DNA of 64,000 nucleotides. Origin: Chryseobacterium mucoviscidosis. GTDB lineage: Bacteria; Bacteroidota; Bacteroidia; Flavobacteriales; Weeksellaceae. A program made the translations under genes and the position numbers. Below, piece by piece: positions 1 through 9,332 of the stretch; the stretch's first letter is position 1; every line of letters starts with the position of its first letter. The notes below the pieces were generated by a model, which worked only from the letters and a program-made list of their open reading frames with translations, was not told the DNA's origin and made no database searches. Location of the stretch: NCBI RefSeq assembly GCF_002177115.1, contig NZ_MVAG01000147.1, positions 1-64,000 on the forward strand. Reading direction: 5' to 3'.

Positions 1-62
1 GATATTTTGGAGAAAAGTTATTTGAAAGGCTGATTATTGCTAATATCACAGCTTTAGGTTAG
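1..62 (+). CDS. 3' end of an unidentified protein (partial)
   Basis: An open frame enters from the left edge and reads about 19 codons, ending in ITALG and a TAG stop at 60-62. The family cannot be told from so few residues. The next gene is convergent on the minus strand, so this would be the tail of a plus-strand gene. Only the uninterrupted frame supports it, and 60 open bases can occur by chance. Confidence 0.3.
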   Translation, partial: YFGEKLFERLIIANITALG

Positions 63-173
63 AAAACGGATATTCAATTTTTTTAATTGATGCTTTTAGT
101 TTTACAAAGACGTTTCACTAATAAAAGATTAACCAAGATTTGAACTCATCATATTTATCTTTTAGTCATAAAA

Positions 174-200
174 AAAACCTGCCAAAATTTGACAGGTTTT
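174..200 (-). terminator. Intrinsic terminator after rplY
   Basis: Arms AAAACCTG (174-181) and CAGGTTTT (193-200) pair with a further CAAA/TTTG inner stem. Read on the minus strand the hairpin is followed by a T run from the A tract at 171-177. It lies about 20 bases past the rplY stop, so it should end the prs-rplY transcript. Confidence 0.75.
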
Positions 201-221
201 ATATTTTTAAATCAGAAATTC

Positions 222-866
222 TTATTCTGCTGCTGCTTCTGTAGCTTCAGGAGCTGCTCCTTCTTCAGTTGCAACTTCTTCTTCATCTTCATCATCCATT
301 GCTGCTGCACCTCCTTTCATTGCATTTCTAGACATCTTAACAGCTACTACAACTGCGTTGTCCGGGTGCATGAAAGAGTATCCTTCAGTTTTGATACCTC
401 CAACATAAAGTTTGTTACCAATTCTTAACGGAGTAACGTCTACAACGATCTCATCCGGTAAGTTTGCAGGGATTGCTTTTACTTTCAGTTTTCTGAAAGA
501 CTGACGAAGAACACCACCAGCTACAACACCTTTAGAACGACCAGTGATTCTTACAGGAACTTCCATGATAACTGGCTTATCATCAGATAACTGATAGAAA
601 TCTGCGTGAAGAATTTTGTCTGTAATCGGGTGAAACTGAATATCCTGAAGAACAGCCGGAATTGTTTGACCATCAACCTCAATAGATACCGTGTGTGCTT
701 CAGGAGTGTATACTAACCCTTTGAAAGATTTCTCAGTAGCAGAGAAATTCAAAGGAGCTTCACCTCCGTAAACAACACAAGGAACTAATTCAGCATCACG
801 TAAAGCTTTTGTAGACTTTTTGCCCACGCTTTCTCTTTTTGTACCTTGAATTGTAATAGATTTCAT
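222..866 (-). CDS. rplY: 50S ribosomal protein L25/general stress protein Ctc
   Basis: This 214-residue protein is the long (TL5/Ctc) form of ribosomal protein L25, which binds 5S rRNA in the large subunit. The N-terminal L25 domain covers about residues 1-95 and starts MKSITIQGTKRESVGK. A TL5-type C-terminal domain follows to about residue 185. The end is a strongly acidic, Ala/Glu-rich tail typical of Bacteroidota homologues. It lies 56 bases downstream of prs on the same strand, an arrangement common in many bacteria, and a terminator follows directly. The start is the only good ATG, with an A-rich leader and no strong Shine-Dalgarno, as is usual in this phylum. Confidence 0.95.
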   Translation of the reverse strand: MKSITIQGTKRESVGKKSTKALRDAELVPCVVYGGEAPLNFSATEKSFKGLVYTPEAHTVSIEVDGQTIPAVLQDIQFHPITDKILHADFYQLSDDKPVIMEVPVRITGRSKGVVAGGVLRQSFRKLKVKAIPANLPDEIVVDVTPLRIGNKLYVGGIKTEGYSFMHPDNAVVVAVKMSRNAMKGGAAAMDDEDEEEVATEEGAAPEATEAAAE

Positions 867-922
867 TTATAAAAAATTTAAAAAATTGTTTCAAATTAAA
901 TTTGCAAACCTCTAAATATCAG

Positions 923-1861
923 TTAAATAACAAACTTACTGCTAATTGACTGATGCTCGTGAACCATCTTCATAACGTCCGCAAATAATGGGGCGCAAGA
1001 TAGCACTTTTATTTTAGATGACAAATTATTTTTAACAGGAATTGAGTCAGTTACAATAACTTCCAATAATTTTGAGTTCTCAATATTCTCATAAGCTTTT
1101 CCTGAAAGCACTCCGTGCGTTGCCATTGCTCTTACAGATTTCGCTCCTTTTTCCATTAAGATGTCTGCCGCCTTACAAAGTGTTCCGGCAGTATCAATCA
1201 TGTCATCAATAAGGATAACATTCTTTCCATCTACATCTCCGATAAGGAACATCTCTTCTACAACGTTGGCTTTTTTTCTTTCCTTATAAGCAATTACTAC
1301 ATCTGCACCCAAGTGACCTGCATAGTTTTTCGCTCTTTTTGCACCTCCCATATCCGGAGAGGCAATCGTAAGATTTTCCAGATTGAGATCTCTGATGTAA
1401 TCTACGAAAATAGTAGAAGCATACAGATGATCTACCGGAATTTCAAAGAATCCCTGAATCTGATCTGCGTGGAGATCCATTGTCATGATTCTTGTAGCTC
1501 CTGCTGCCGTTAAAAGGTTTGCCACCAACTTAGCACCGATTGGCGCTCTGGGCTGGTCTTTTCTGTCCTGCCTTGCAAGTCCGAAATATGGAAGCACTAC
1601 GGTAATACTCTTAGCAGAAGCTCTTTTGGCAGCATCAATCATCAGAAGAAGCTCTAATAAATTGTCTGCCGGCGGAAACGTAGATCCAATCAGGAAAACT
1701 CTTCCCCCTCTTACGGATTCGTCTAAAACAGGTTCGAATTCTCCGTCGCTGAATGTCTGAAAGTTGATTTTTCCTAATTCTTTCCCATAATTTTGGGCAA
1801 TTTTCTCTGCCAAGTCCTTACTCGTCCTTGTAGAAAATAGATAACTTAACTGATCGGCCAT
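923..1861 (-). CDS. prs: Ribose-phosphate pyrophosphokinase (PRPP synthetase)
   Basis: The enzyme transfers pyrophosphate from ATP to ribose 5-phosphate to make PRPP for purine, pyrimidine, histidine, tryptophan and NAD synthesis. Length (312 residues) matches class I PRPP synthetases. Visible signatures are the PRPP synthetase signature DLHADQIQGFFEIPVDHLYA, the flexible-loop region KRAKNYAGHLGADVVIAYKERKK (split here only for description) and the PRPP-binding loop DDMIDTAGTL. It is the first gene of a prs-rplY unit and has a good -7 box 22 bases upstream of its start. PRPP is also used by apt, encoded at 23.9 kb in this window. Confidence 0.96.
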   Translation of the reverse strand: MADQLSYLFSTRTSKDLAEKIAQNYGKELGKINFQTFSDGEFEPVLDESVRGGRVFLIGSTFPPADNLLELLLMIDAAKRASAKSITVVLPYFGLARQDRKDQPRAPIGAKLVANLLTAAGATRIMTMDLHADQIQGFFEIPVDHLYASTIFVDYIRDLNLENLTIASPDMGGAKRAKNYAGHLGADVVIAYKERKKANVVEEMFLIGDVDGKNVILIDDMIDTAGTLCKAADILMEKGAKSVRAMATHGVLSGKAYENIENSKLLEVIVTDSIPVKNNLSSKIKVLSCAPLFADVMKMVHEHQSISSKFVI

Positions 1862-1882
1862 TTTTACTTTTTAAAGATTTTG

Positions 1883-1890
1883 CAAATTTA
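1883..1890 (-). promoter_or_regulatory. Promoter -7 box for prs-rplY
   Basis: On the minus strand this reads TAAATTTG, a perfect match to the Bacteroidota consensus TAnnTTTG. It is followed by an A/T-rich leader to the prs ATG at 1861. Confidence 0.65.
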
Positions 1891-1896
1891 AAAAAA

Positions 1897-1923
1897 AAAC
1901 CACAAGAATTACTCTTGTGGTTT
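1897..1923 (-). terminator. Intrinsic terminator after the SGNH lipoprotein gene
   Basis: AAACCACAAGA and TCTTGTGGTTT form a perfect 11-bp stem with a 5-base loop. On the minus strand a run of T follows. It lies 23 bases past the stop of the SGNH gene and just upstream of the prs promoter, so it separates the two units. Confidence 0.85.
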
Positions 1924-1946
1924 CTAAGTTTTTATTTATCCAGTTA

Positions 1947-3473
1947 TTATGGGAATTTTACTCCGGAATAATTATTTGGATTTACCTGTGGTAAGGTAGA
2001 TTTATATTTAGCATTGATAGCTTTAATAAATTCATTGGCAATAATTGCATAGCCTCTTCCTGTAAGGTGAACCCCATCAAGAGAGAAAGCTCCCCCGGTT
2101 ACGAATTTTGCAGTGTATCTTATCCCATCATACAAAATTCCGGATTGAGAATTAAGTTCTACCATTTTAGCATTTGCATCTACAAATGCAAGTCCTTTAG
2201 CATCTGCAATAGACTTAATTGAAGTATTATAGGCAGTCATAGCTGTTGTGACATTTGCTGCTTCAGTTTTTGAAAGCACATGCTGGTTTTCTAATGGATA
2301 AGAAATACCGTATACATTAATGGAAGCCGGAGCATTCGGATTAGTAGATCCGATTACCGCTCTGGTCGTAAGAAGGATATAATCTTCTGCGGTTGCCTGT
2401 CTCGCCTGTCCGTAAATCTGTCCGAAAGCAGCAGCTGTAGCCGCTCCTAAAGACGGCGTAAGTGCCGCAGTAAGCTGTGCTGATAAATTTGTTAAAGAAA
2501 CATCTCTGATCAAAACAGGATTTGAGGCAGTAGAAGATAAAAGATTGATCCTGTCTCCTGCACCAAAGGCTGTAAGCGCCTGTTTAAGCGGACCGTACAA
2601 ACTTGTGTTAAGTGTATTAAGATTAGCACCTAAAGCAGCCGGAGTTAACGGATTGTAAGGAACCGTTGTAAAGAAAGGAATAGCGGTTACGCTTGGAATA
2701 TTTGCGACAACTCCTTTCGCACCGTTGGCCGTAAGAGCAATTACATAAGAATTGATACTGGATGCAACTACATTTGGATCAGAAATATCATTAGATCCAT
2801 AAGTTGCAGGATTAAGATTTCCTGTCTGAACTACAGCAGGAGTATATGTTGTAACGCCTCCTGTTGTTGTAGAATTTGTTCCTCCACTGGTTGCATAGCT
2901 TAAAATATCGTTATTTCCGATCCATAGAGAGAAGAAAGTAGGATTTTGAGCTACTGCTGCAGCTACAGGACTTACCCCTGTAGAAAATCTTGCATAAAAC
3001 GGATTAAGAGATCCATAGCTCGCAATACCCAAATGGAAAGATTTTGCTCCCGGAATCCCCAAATTCTGATAAGGTGCACCTGAAGAAATGTTGTCTAACG
3101 CCGCCGCAGGAGCAGATGCAACCGGAGTAAGTGAGCCATTTACTACACTAAGAACCAGTTTACCCGAAAATCCCGGAAGGTTATTAAATCCACCAACATT
3201 ATTTGGCATTAAAGGCTGTTTAAAATCTCCTCCTCCTGCAAGCTTCATCTGCATTGCAATCATTGAAGGATAAGATTCGTTTTGTCCATCCAAATAAAGA
3301 GCTCCGTCTCTATATCCCGAAGTAAGAGAGTTTCCTAAAGATACGTATTTGGAAAAATTGGCTTCTCCGGAAGTTACTACCACATCCTTTACATCAGTAT
3401 CGAAGTCTGTATCACAACTTACATTTAACAACAACGCTGAAATAGCGAATGTAGAAATTAATATTTTTTTCAT
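1947..3473 (-). CDS. SGNH/GDSL-family hydrolase, lipoprotein
   Basis: A 508-residue probable lipoprotein with a signal peptide ending in NVSC (Cys20). SGNH (GDSL) esterase blocks are visible. Block I is SLGNSLTSGYRDG around residues 46-58, with Ser in the G-N-S-L context. Block III is the WIGNND motif, and block V is DGVHLTGRGYAIIANEF near the C-terminus, giving the Asp/His pair. A variable, Ala/Thr-rich insert lies between blocks I and III. It starts 15 bases after the FadL-type gene, so the two are probably co-transcribed. A lipolytic surface esterase paired with a hydrophobic-compound channel suggests uptake of ester-linked fatty acids, but this pairing is an inference and the substrate is unknown. 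Confidence 0.85.
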   Translation of the reverse strand: MKKILISTFAISALLLNVSCDTDFDTDVKDVVVTSGEANFSKYVSLGNSLTSGYRDGALYLDGQNESYPSMIAMQMKLAGGGDFKQPLMPNNVGGFNNLPGFSGKLVLSVVNGSLTPVASAPAAALDNISSGAPYQNLGIPGAKSFHLGIASYGSLNPFYARFSTGVSPVAAAVAQNPTFFSLWIGNNDILSYATSGGTNSTTTGGVTTYTPAVVQTGNLNPATYGSNDISDPNVVASSINSYVIALTANGAKGVVANIPSVTAIPFFTTVPYNPLTPAALGANLNTLNTSLYGPLKQALTAFGAGDRINLLSSTASNPVLIRDVSLTNLSAQLTAALTPSLGAATAAAFGQIYGQARQATAEDYILLTTRAVIGSTNPNAPASINVYGISYPLENQHVLSKTEAANVTTAMTAYNTSIKSIADAKGLAFVDANAKMVELNSQSGILYDGIRYTAKFVTGGAFSLDGVHLTGRGYAIIANEFIKAINAKYKSTLPQVNPNNYSGVKFP

Positions 3474-3488
3474 AATTCTTGATTAAAA

Positions 3489-4724
3489 TTAAAATGCGTT
3501 ATAAGACAAACCTAACCCAAAGTAAAATGCTTGTGCTTTAGCCTGCCCATAAAGGTTATAAAATGCATTGTTTATATTTCTTGACTTCTGGAAGTTGTAA
3601 GCTCCTGAAAGGTCTACTCCTAATTTATTGAGTTTAAATCCAATCCCTCCGGTAATTACATTAGCATCAAAAGATGGTGTTTCCGGACTGAAGTGTGCCT
3701 CGTCATAAGGTGATTCATCATGATAATATCCTAATCTTCCTGCAACTTTATCTGTAATCATATATTGCGTTCCTATTCTGAAAGCTTTAGAATTGTGGAA
3801 GTTTTTAGGTGTTACATTTTTTGTAGGATCATCAGCCTGATTTCCTGCCAATGCGTTTTCAAAATCTAATGTAAGTTTATTATACTTCTCCCATCCGTAG
3901 TAATTGAAATCTCCGGAAACCTGCCATTTCGGTGTTATTTTATAGGTAACCCCAATTGTATATTCATCCACCAAAGGAAGAACAGCCTTAAAATTATCCT
4001 GTCCGTTAGCATCTAATCTTACTGAAGAATATAATGCCTGAGAAATATTAAATGTAGCTTTTCCTTTGTCTGCATTCATATAAACCGGAGATCTGTATGC
4101 AATACTTACATCCAGTTTTTCTTCAGGTCTGAAATAGAACCCTAAACCAAAACCGTGTCCTGAAGCCTTATCATCTTTTAGATTTAAATTTCCTCCTAAC
4201 TGAGTAACCGCTTTCGTCCAGTCTACACTTCCTTTAGCATAGATATAGCTCGCTCCGAAAGAAACCCAAGGTGATAATTTCACAGAAACCATCGGCTGAA
4301 AATAAAATGCCTTCAGTTCTATATTCTCTACAATTTCTTTTCCGGCCCAGTTATCCGGCCATTCTACCGTACTTCCGTAAGGCGTTGAAAAATTAAAACC
4401 TAAAGAAAGATTATCTAACACTTTGTAAGCTACCGCAGCATAAATAGGAGTTCCCATAGGATTATCCGTAGAATAAGATTCCAAAGTAGTAAGATTCTGA
4501 TAGGTTACTTTAGAACTTATCCCGAATCCGCCCGCAGCAACACTAAGTTTTGAAGGAATGAAAGACATTCCCGCAGGGTTAAAGAACGTAACACTCGCAT
4601 CTTCAGCATGTGCACTGGTATGCGCCATTGCCAATTGTTTCACCCCTTGCAGAGAAACCCTGAAGCCTCCTGCGTAAGATAATACACCTGCCAATAAAGC
4701 TGTTGATATCAATATTTTTTTCAT
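3489..4724 (-). CDS. OmpP1/FadL-type outer-membrane transport protein
   Basis: A 411-residue outer-membrane beta-barrel of the OmpP1/FadL/TodX family, which moves long-chain fatty acids or other hydrophobic molecules across the outer membrane. It has a cleavable signal peptide (MKKILISTALLAGVLSYAGG). The mature N-terminus has the family pattern GFRVSLQGVKQLAMAHTSAH, with NPAGMSFIPSKLSVAAG shortly after. The rest shows alternating aromatic beta-strand sequence and the protein ends in an aromatic strand (GLGLSYNAF). It is the first gene of a two-gene unit with the downstream SGNH lipoprotein and has a clear promoter box 20 bases upstream. The transported substrate cannot be read from the sequence. 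Confidence 0.88.
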   Translation of the reverse strand: MKKILISTALLAGVLSYAGGFRVSLQGVKQLAMAHTSAHAEDASVTFFNPAGMSFIPSKLSVAAGGFGISSKVTYQNLTTLESYSTDNPMGTPIYAAVAYKVLDNLSLGFNFSTPYGSTVEWPDNWAGKEIVENIELKAFYFQPMVSVKLSPWVSFGASYIYAKGSVDWTKAVTQLGGNLNLKDDKASGHGFGLGFYFRPEEKLDVSIAYRSPVYMNADKGKATFNISQALYSSVRLDANGQDNFKAVLPLVDEYTIGVTYKITPKWQVSGDFNYYGWEKYNKLTLDFENALAGNQADDPTKNVTPKNFHNSKAFRIGTQYMITDKVAGRLGYYHDESPYDEAHFSPETPSFDANVITGGIGFKLNKLGVDLSGAYNFQKSRNINNAFYNLYGQAKAQAFYFGLGLSYNAF

Positions 4725-4743
4725 AGACTATTATTATATAATC

Positions 4744-4751
4744 CAAATATA
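4744..4751 (-). promoter_or_regulatory. Promoter -7 box for the FadL-SGNH unit
   Basis: Minus-strand TATATTTG matches TAnnTTTG exactly and lies 20 bases upstream of the fadL-type ATG. Confidence 0.65.
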
Positions 4752-4970
4752 AAATTATTTTAGATACATCTGTTAATAAATCATAAAATTTTAAACATCA
4801 ACACAAAAGAAAACTATGTTTAAAATAGCACTTTAAGTAAACTCTTTTGTAAATACATCATAGTTAAACATTTAATCAAAATTATATCATCCGGATGCGA
4901 TTTTGTTTAGTTTTAAACAAAGCTATTCCCGATAATTTGATTATTTTAGACCTCATAAAGATAAAAATCA

Positions 4971-4978
4971 TAAATTTG
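4971..4978 (+). promoter_or_regulatory. Promoter -7 box for ricT-gldH-PBP
   Basis: TAAATTTG, an exact TAnnTTTG match 19 bases before the ricT-like ATG. The three genes downstream are tightly packed, so this may drive all of them. Confidence 0.6.
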
Positions 4979-4997
4979 CAAATTAAATATATTATAT

Positions 4998-6428
4998 ATG
5001 AGTTGTGGATGTAAAACATCCGGCGATTCTGCACATTCTTGCGGACCCAAGAAGACCGCGAATGGCTGTGAAAATGTAAATACCTGTGGTAATAGTTATA
5101 AATTAAGTGTTTTTGACTGGCTTTCTAACATCAACAATCCCGCACCGAACCGATGTGATTTTGTAGAAGTTAGATTTAAAAATGACAGAAAATCGTTTTA
5201 TAAAAACTTAAACAATATCCCTTTACATATAGGTAGTGTAGTAACAGTAGAATCGAGTCCCGGACACGATGTAGGTGTGGTAAGTCTCACCGGAGAATTG
5301 GTAAAGATTCAGATGAAAAAGAAAAAATGTTCTGAAGAATCGGCACTAAAAATATACAGACAGGCGAATCAGAAAGATCTGGAAGTCTGGCAGGAAGCAA
5401 GAAAAAAAGAGGACAGCGTAAAAATAGACGCCCGAAAAATAGCACACAGATTAGGTCTTGAAATGAAGATCACCGATGTGGAATATCAGGGAGACGCCTC
5501 TAAAGTCACTTTTTATTATACGGCAGATAACCGTGTAGATTTCAGACAGTTGATTAAAGAATACGCCGGAGCTTTCCGTACAAAAATCGATATGAAACAG
5601 ATCGGTTTCAGACAGGAAGCCGCAAAAGTAGGCGGAATCGGATCTTGTGGAAGAGAACTTTGCTGTTCGACTTGGTTAACGGATTTCAGATCTGTAAATA
5701 CCAACGTGGCAAGATATCAGCAATTGAGCATTAACCCTCAGAAACTTGCCGGACAGTGTGGTAAACTTAAATGCTGCCTTAATTATGAATTAGACAGTTA
5801 TCTGGATGCTTTAAGCAATTTTCCGTCTTCTTCCACCACTCTGGATACCGAGAAAGGAAGAGCTTTCTGCATTAAAATCGACGTTTTCAAAAAGAAAATG
5901 TGGTTTGCTTATGTAGAAAATTCAATTGCGTGGTACGATTTTGATATTGATCTGGTTAAAAAGCTGATCTCCAAGAATAAACGCGGAGAAAAAACACTTC
6001 CACTGGAAGAGCTGAAACAGCCGGAAACGCCTTTTGCAAGCATCGACCTGATTCAGGAAAATAACGTAGACCGTTTCGAAAAGAAAAACAAAGGAAACAG
6101 AAATAAAAACCAAAACAGACCGAATAACAACAATCAGAACAGCCAGAATCAGCAGGGTCAGAAGAAAAACAACAACCGACCTGAGAGACAGGAACGTCCT
6201 GAAAGAAATGAAAAATCTGTTGAAAAACCTCAAAGACAGGAAAAACAGCAGCAAAAGCCAAAAGCCAATTCTAATAACAACCAACCGAGACCGCAAAAGC
6301 CTCAACAGCCTCAACCTCAGTTGGAAAAAGTAGATGCTTCTTCTGGTGCTGAAACCGAGAAAAAAACCAACCCGAATAAAAAGAAATTTAAAAAGAAGTT
6401 TCCTCCAAAAAAAGATAACAATGCGTAA
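4998..6428 (+). CDS. PSP1-domain protein, RicT-like, with disordered basic tail
   Basis: A 476-residue protein with a PSP1 domain over about residues 30-300. RicT (YaaT) of Bacillus is the best studied member and acts with RicA/RicF in an Fe-S-bearing complex affecting RNase Y. Two cysteine clusters that can bind Fe-S are visible, CGRELCC from residue 217 and CGKLKCC from residue 254. The N-terminus is also Cys-rich (MSCGCKTSG). After about residue 355 it becomes a low-complexity tail rich in Asn, Gln, Lys, Arg and Pro, the kind of region that binds RNA. The stop overlaps the start of gldH (ATGCGTAA). The ricT-gldH-PBP order is common in Flavobacteriia. An RNA-metabolism role is by analogy only. 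Confidence 0.88.
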   Translation: MSCGCKTSGDSAHSCGPKKTANGCENVNTCGNSYKLSVFDWLSNINNPAPNRCDFVEVRFKNDRKSFYKNLNNIPLHIGSVVTVESSPGHDVGVVSLTGELVKIQMKKKKCSEESALKIYRQANQKDLEVWQEARKKEDSVKIDARKIAHRLGLEMKITDVEYQGDASKVTFYYTADNRVDFRQLIKEYAGAFRTKIDMKQIGFRQEAAKVGGIGSCGRELCCSTWLTDFRSVNTNVARYQQLSINPQKLAGQCGKLKCCLNYELDSYLDALSNFPSSSTTLDTEKGRAFCIKIDVFKKKMWFAYVENSIAWYDFDIDLVKKLISKNKRGEKTLPLEELKQPETPFASIDLIQENNVDRFEKKNKGNRNKNQNRPNNNNQNSQNQQGQKKNNNRPERQERPERNEKSVEKPQRQEKQQQKPKANSNNNQPRPQKPQQPQPQLEKVDASSGAETEKKTNPNKKKFKKKFPPKKDNNA

Positions 6429-6885
6429 AATTTTAGGATTATTTACTCTTATTCTTTTCTTTAGCTGTAATTCTTCCTCCGAAGGAGAAGTTTTTATGAA
6501 TTCTGTTGATAACAAATGGAATAAGAAAAATGAACAAAAATTTAATCTTGAAATTTCAGATCCTCAAAATCCGAAAAATATTATATTTGTTGTAAGAAAT
6601 AATAACAATTATCCTTACAGCAATGTAAGGTTTATTGTGAATTTCACCGACCTTCAAAGCAAGAAAAAACAAACCGATACGTTGAATTATGTATTGGCAA
6701 AACCAAACGGAGAATGGCTCGGAACAGGTTTTGGGGATACAAAGGAAACTTTGTTTCAATATAAACTGAATTATAAATTTCCCGCAAAAGGAAAATATGA
6801 AATCGGTCTTACTCAGGCGATGAGAAACGACAACCTTCCGGGAATTGAAGACATTGGAGTAAAAATAGAAACGGCTAAACCGTAA
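6421..6885 (+). CDS. gldH: Gliding motility lipoprotein GldH
   Basis: A 154-residue lipoprotein of the GldH family, one of the Gld proteins needed for gliding motility in Flavobacterium. The start at 6421 is chosen because it gives a lipoprotein signal (MRKILGLFTLILFFSC, Cys16) and overlaps the ricT-like stop by 8 bases. An upstream in-frame ATG at 6334 would add 29 basic residues from inside ricT and destroy the signal peptide. The mature part has the family pattern NVRFIVNFTDLQSKKKQTDT and ends with the IEDIGVKIE strand. Presence of gldH does not prove the strain glides, because related non-gliding genera keep gld genes for type IX secretion. Confidence 0.9.
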   Translation: MRKILGLFTLILFFSCNSSSEGEVFMNSVDNKWNKKNEQKFNLEISDPQNPKNIIFVVRNNNNYPYSNVRFIVNFTDLQSKKKQTDTLNYVLAKPNGEWLGTGFGDTKETLFQYKLNYKFPAKGKYEIGLTQAMRNDNLPGIEDIGVKIETAKP

Positions 6886-6891
6886 TCATCA

Positions 6892-9270
6892 ATGGAAGTG
6901 AACAAACAAAATACTGGGAACAAAGGGAAAACCTTCCCTCTTCCTCCTAAAAAGAAAGACACTACCTGGAAAAGGTGGGTTAAATTTATCTGGATCGGAT
7001 TCTTTGCTTTGGTTTTAGGAATTTCAGGGCTATTCTTTGCCGTATCGCAAGGTTTCGTAGGAGAAATGCCGGATGTAAAAGAGCTTGAAAATCCGGATAT
7101 ATATGTTGCCTCACAAATCTACTCTTCAGACGGAGTTCTTTTGGGTAAATTTGAAAAAGAGAAAACACAGCCTATCATTTATAAAGATCTCCCGCCTTAC
7201 TTAATCTATGCTTTACAGGCAAAAGAGGACGAACGTTTTAAAGAACACTCAGGAATTGATTTACAATCAGTTGTAAGAGCGGTAGCTTATGGAGGTAAAA
7301 GAGGCGGTGGATCCACAATAACCCAACAGCTTGCAAAATTACTTTTCACCGGAAATGCTTCTCAAAACAGAATTGAAAGAGCATTCCAGAAATTAAAAGA
7401 ATGGGTTGTTGCCGTAAGTCTTGAAAAAAGATATACGAAAGAAGAAATCATAACACTGTATTTCAATAAGTTTGATTTCTTATTTAATGCTAACGGAATT
7501 GAAATGGCTTCGAAGATTTATTTTAATAAAAAAACTTCTGAGCTTACTTTACCGGAGGCAGCTACATTTGTTGCCATGCTTGAAAATCCAAGAAAAAATA
7601 ATCCATACAGAAATCCTGAAAGAGCAAAAACAAGAAGAGATGTTGTTTTGGATCAAATGCTGAAAACAGGATATATCGATCAGGCAACCTTTGATAAAGC
7701 TACAGCAACGCCAATTACAGTTGATTTTCATCCTATAAGTAATATTACAGAAGGCTATTCCGCATATTATAAGTTTTATCTGAAAAAGGAAATAGACAAA
7801 TATCTTGACGATTACGAAAAAGAAACCGGTAAAAAATTAAATCTTTACAAAGACGGTTTAAAAATATATGTAACTCTTGATTCCAGAATGCAAAAATATG
7901 CAGAAGATGCAATCAGAGAGCATTTAACGGATCTTCAGAAAAGATTTGACGCTGAGCAGAGAGGAAGAAAAAACTGGCCATTCTATTACCTGAATGATAA
8001 GCAGGTGAATGATCTGATGCTTCAGGCAATGAGAAGAACAGGACGCTACAAACTTCTTAAAGCAGACGGAATGCCGGAAGATTCTATTTTAATGGAATTT
8101 AAAAAACCTGTTAAAACCTCAAGATTTACATGGGCTGGAGAAGAAGAAGTAGAAATGTCTCCTTGGGATTCTATCAGATGGCACAAGAAAGTTGCTCAGG
8201 CAGGATTGATGTCTGTAATTCCGGGAACAGGAGAAATTAAAGCCTGGGTTGGAGGAATCGATTGGCAGCATTTCCAATATGACCACATTAAGCAGGGTAA
8301 AAGACAGGTAGGTTCAACATTTAAGCCTTTCGTGTATGCAACTGCGATTATGAAACTAGGTTTAACCCCTTGTTCTACGATATCTAATGCAAGCTTTAAC
8401 AAAGGAACTTATCACGTTCCGGGAAGAGGCGGAATGCTTACTTTAAAAGATGCATTGGCGCACTCACAAAACCCTGTTGCGCTTCGTCTTGCCGAAATGA
8501 CGGGAACACAAAGCGTAATACAAACCGCGAGAGATTTGGGAGTAACAGAAGAAATCTCCACAAGCTTACCAATGGCTTTAGGAGCTTCGGATATTACCAT
8601 CTACGAAATGGTAGGAGCTTACAGTACTTTTGCTAACTACGGAAACTACAACAAACCGGAGATGATCTGGAGAATTGAAGATGCTAACAGCCGCGTAATT
8701 AAGGAAGTAAATGTAGAACCTAAAGAAGTGATGAATCCGCTGTACGCTTATACCATGATTGAACTGATGAAAGGTGTAGCGCAATACGGAACCGCTTCAG
8801 GGGAACTGGGAAGAAAAGGAATTTCAAAAGATATCGAAATTGCAGGTAAAACAGGAACAACCCAGAACAACTCAGACGGTTGGTTTATGGGAATTGTTCC
8901 GAAACTGGCAACTGGAGCCTGGGTTGGATGGGAAGACCGAGCCACCCACTTCTACGGAACAGGAGAAGGACAGGGAGCTAAAATGGCATTACCGATCTGG
9001 GCGATCTACATGAAGAAAGTCTGGGCAGATAAAAGCTTAAAAATCTCTCCGGATGATAAATTCGTGAAACCTTCGGAGTGGAAAGACGGCTGTTCAAACC
9101 TTAAAGGATTAGGAGCAGGTTATGGAGATGATGGCGGATTACAGACGCTTGATGAGATCAAAAATCCGAAACCGGCAGATCCAAGCGGACCAAAAACATC
9201 CGGTAAAAAAGAAGAAAATGTAAACGAAAACCTAAATACAGGCGAAGACATAGACTTCAATAATAAATAA
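6892..9270 (+). CDS. Class A penicillin-binding protein (PBP1a-type)
   Basis: A bifunctional peptidoglycan glycosyltransferase/transpeptidase of 792 residues. A basic cytoplasmic tail is followed by one membrane segment at about residues 29-52. The GT51 domain has its catalytic Glu in QAKEDERFKEHSG and the GGGSTITQQLAK motif. The transpeptidase domain has the three penicillin-binding motifs: STFK (Ser475), SQN (Ser525) and KTG (Lys653). A charged, Pro/Asn-rich tail follows. It starts 6 bases after gldH, and a hairpin terminator lies 20 bases after the stop. Every catalytic motif is intact, so it is expected to be a working cell-wall synthase. Confidence 0.95.
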   Translation: MEVNKQNTGNKGKTFPLPPKKKDTTWKRWVKFIWIGFFALVLGISGLFFAVSQGFVGEMPDVKELENPDIYVASQIYSSDGVLLGKFEKEKTQPIIYKDLPPYLIYALQAKEDERFKEHSGIDLQSVVRAVAYGGKRGGGSTITQQLAKLLFTGNASQNRIERAFQKLKEWVVAVSLEKRYTKEEIITLYFNKFDFLFNANGIEMASKIYFNKKTSELTLPEAATFVAMLENPRKNNPYRNPERAKTRRDVVLDQMLKTGYIDQATFDKATATPITVDFHPISNITEGYSAYYKFYLKKEIDKYLDDYEKETGKKLNLYKDGLKIYVTLDSRMQKYAEDAIREHLTDLQKRFDAEQRGRKNWPFYYLNDKQVNDLMLQAMRRTGRYKLLKADGMPEDSILMEFKKPVKTSRFTWAGEEEVEMSPWDSIRWHKKVAQAGLMSVIPGTGEIKAWVGGIDWQHFQYDHIKQGKRQVGSTFKPFVYATAIMKLGLTPCSTISNASFNKGTYHVPGRGGMLTLKDALAHSQNPVALRLAEMTGTQSVIQTARDLGVTEEISTSLPMALGASDITIYEMVGAYSTFANYGNYNKPEMIWRIEDANSRVIKEVNVEPKEVMNPLYAYTMIELMKGVAQYGTASGELGRKGISKDIEIAGKTGTTQNNSDGWFMGIVPKLATGAWVGWEDRATHFYGTGEGQGAKMALPIWAIYMKKVWADKSLKISPDDKFVKPSEWKDGCSNLKGLGAGYGDDGGLQTLDEIKNPKPADPSGPKTSGKKEENVNENLNTGEDIDFNNK

Positions 9271-9290
9271 ATTCTTTTTTAGAAATATAC

Positions 9291-9318
9291 AAGACCTTTC
9301 AATCATTTGGAAGGTCTT
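9291..9318 (+). terminator. Intrinsic terminator after the PBP gene
   Basis: AAGACCTT and AAGGTCTT pair around an inner CAA/TTG stem and are followed by TTCTTTTT. It separates the ricT-gldH-PBP unit from selO. Confidence 0.85.
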
Positions 9319-9332
9319 TTCTTTTTAATTAA

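Noticed and set aside
5922..6515. Minus-strand frame of 197 codons opposite the ricT-like gene
   Set aside because: It mirrors the low-complexity tail and gives Leu/Phe/Arg-rich nonsense; the plus-strand protein has clear domains.
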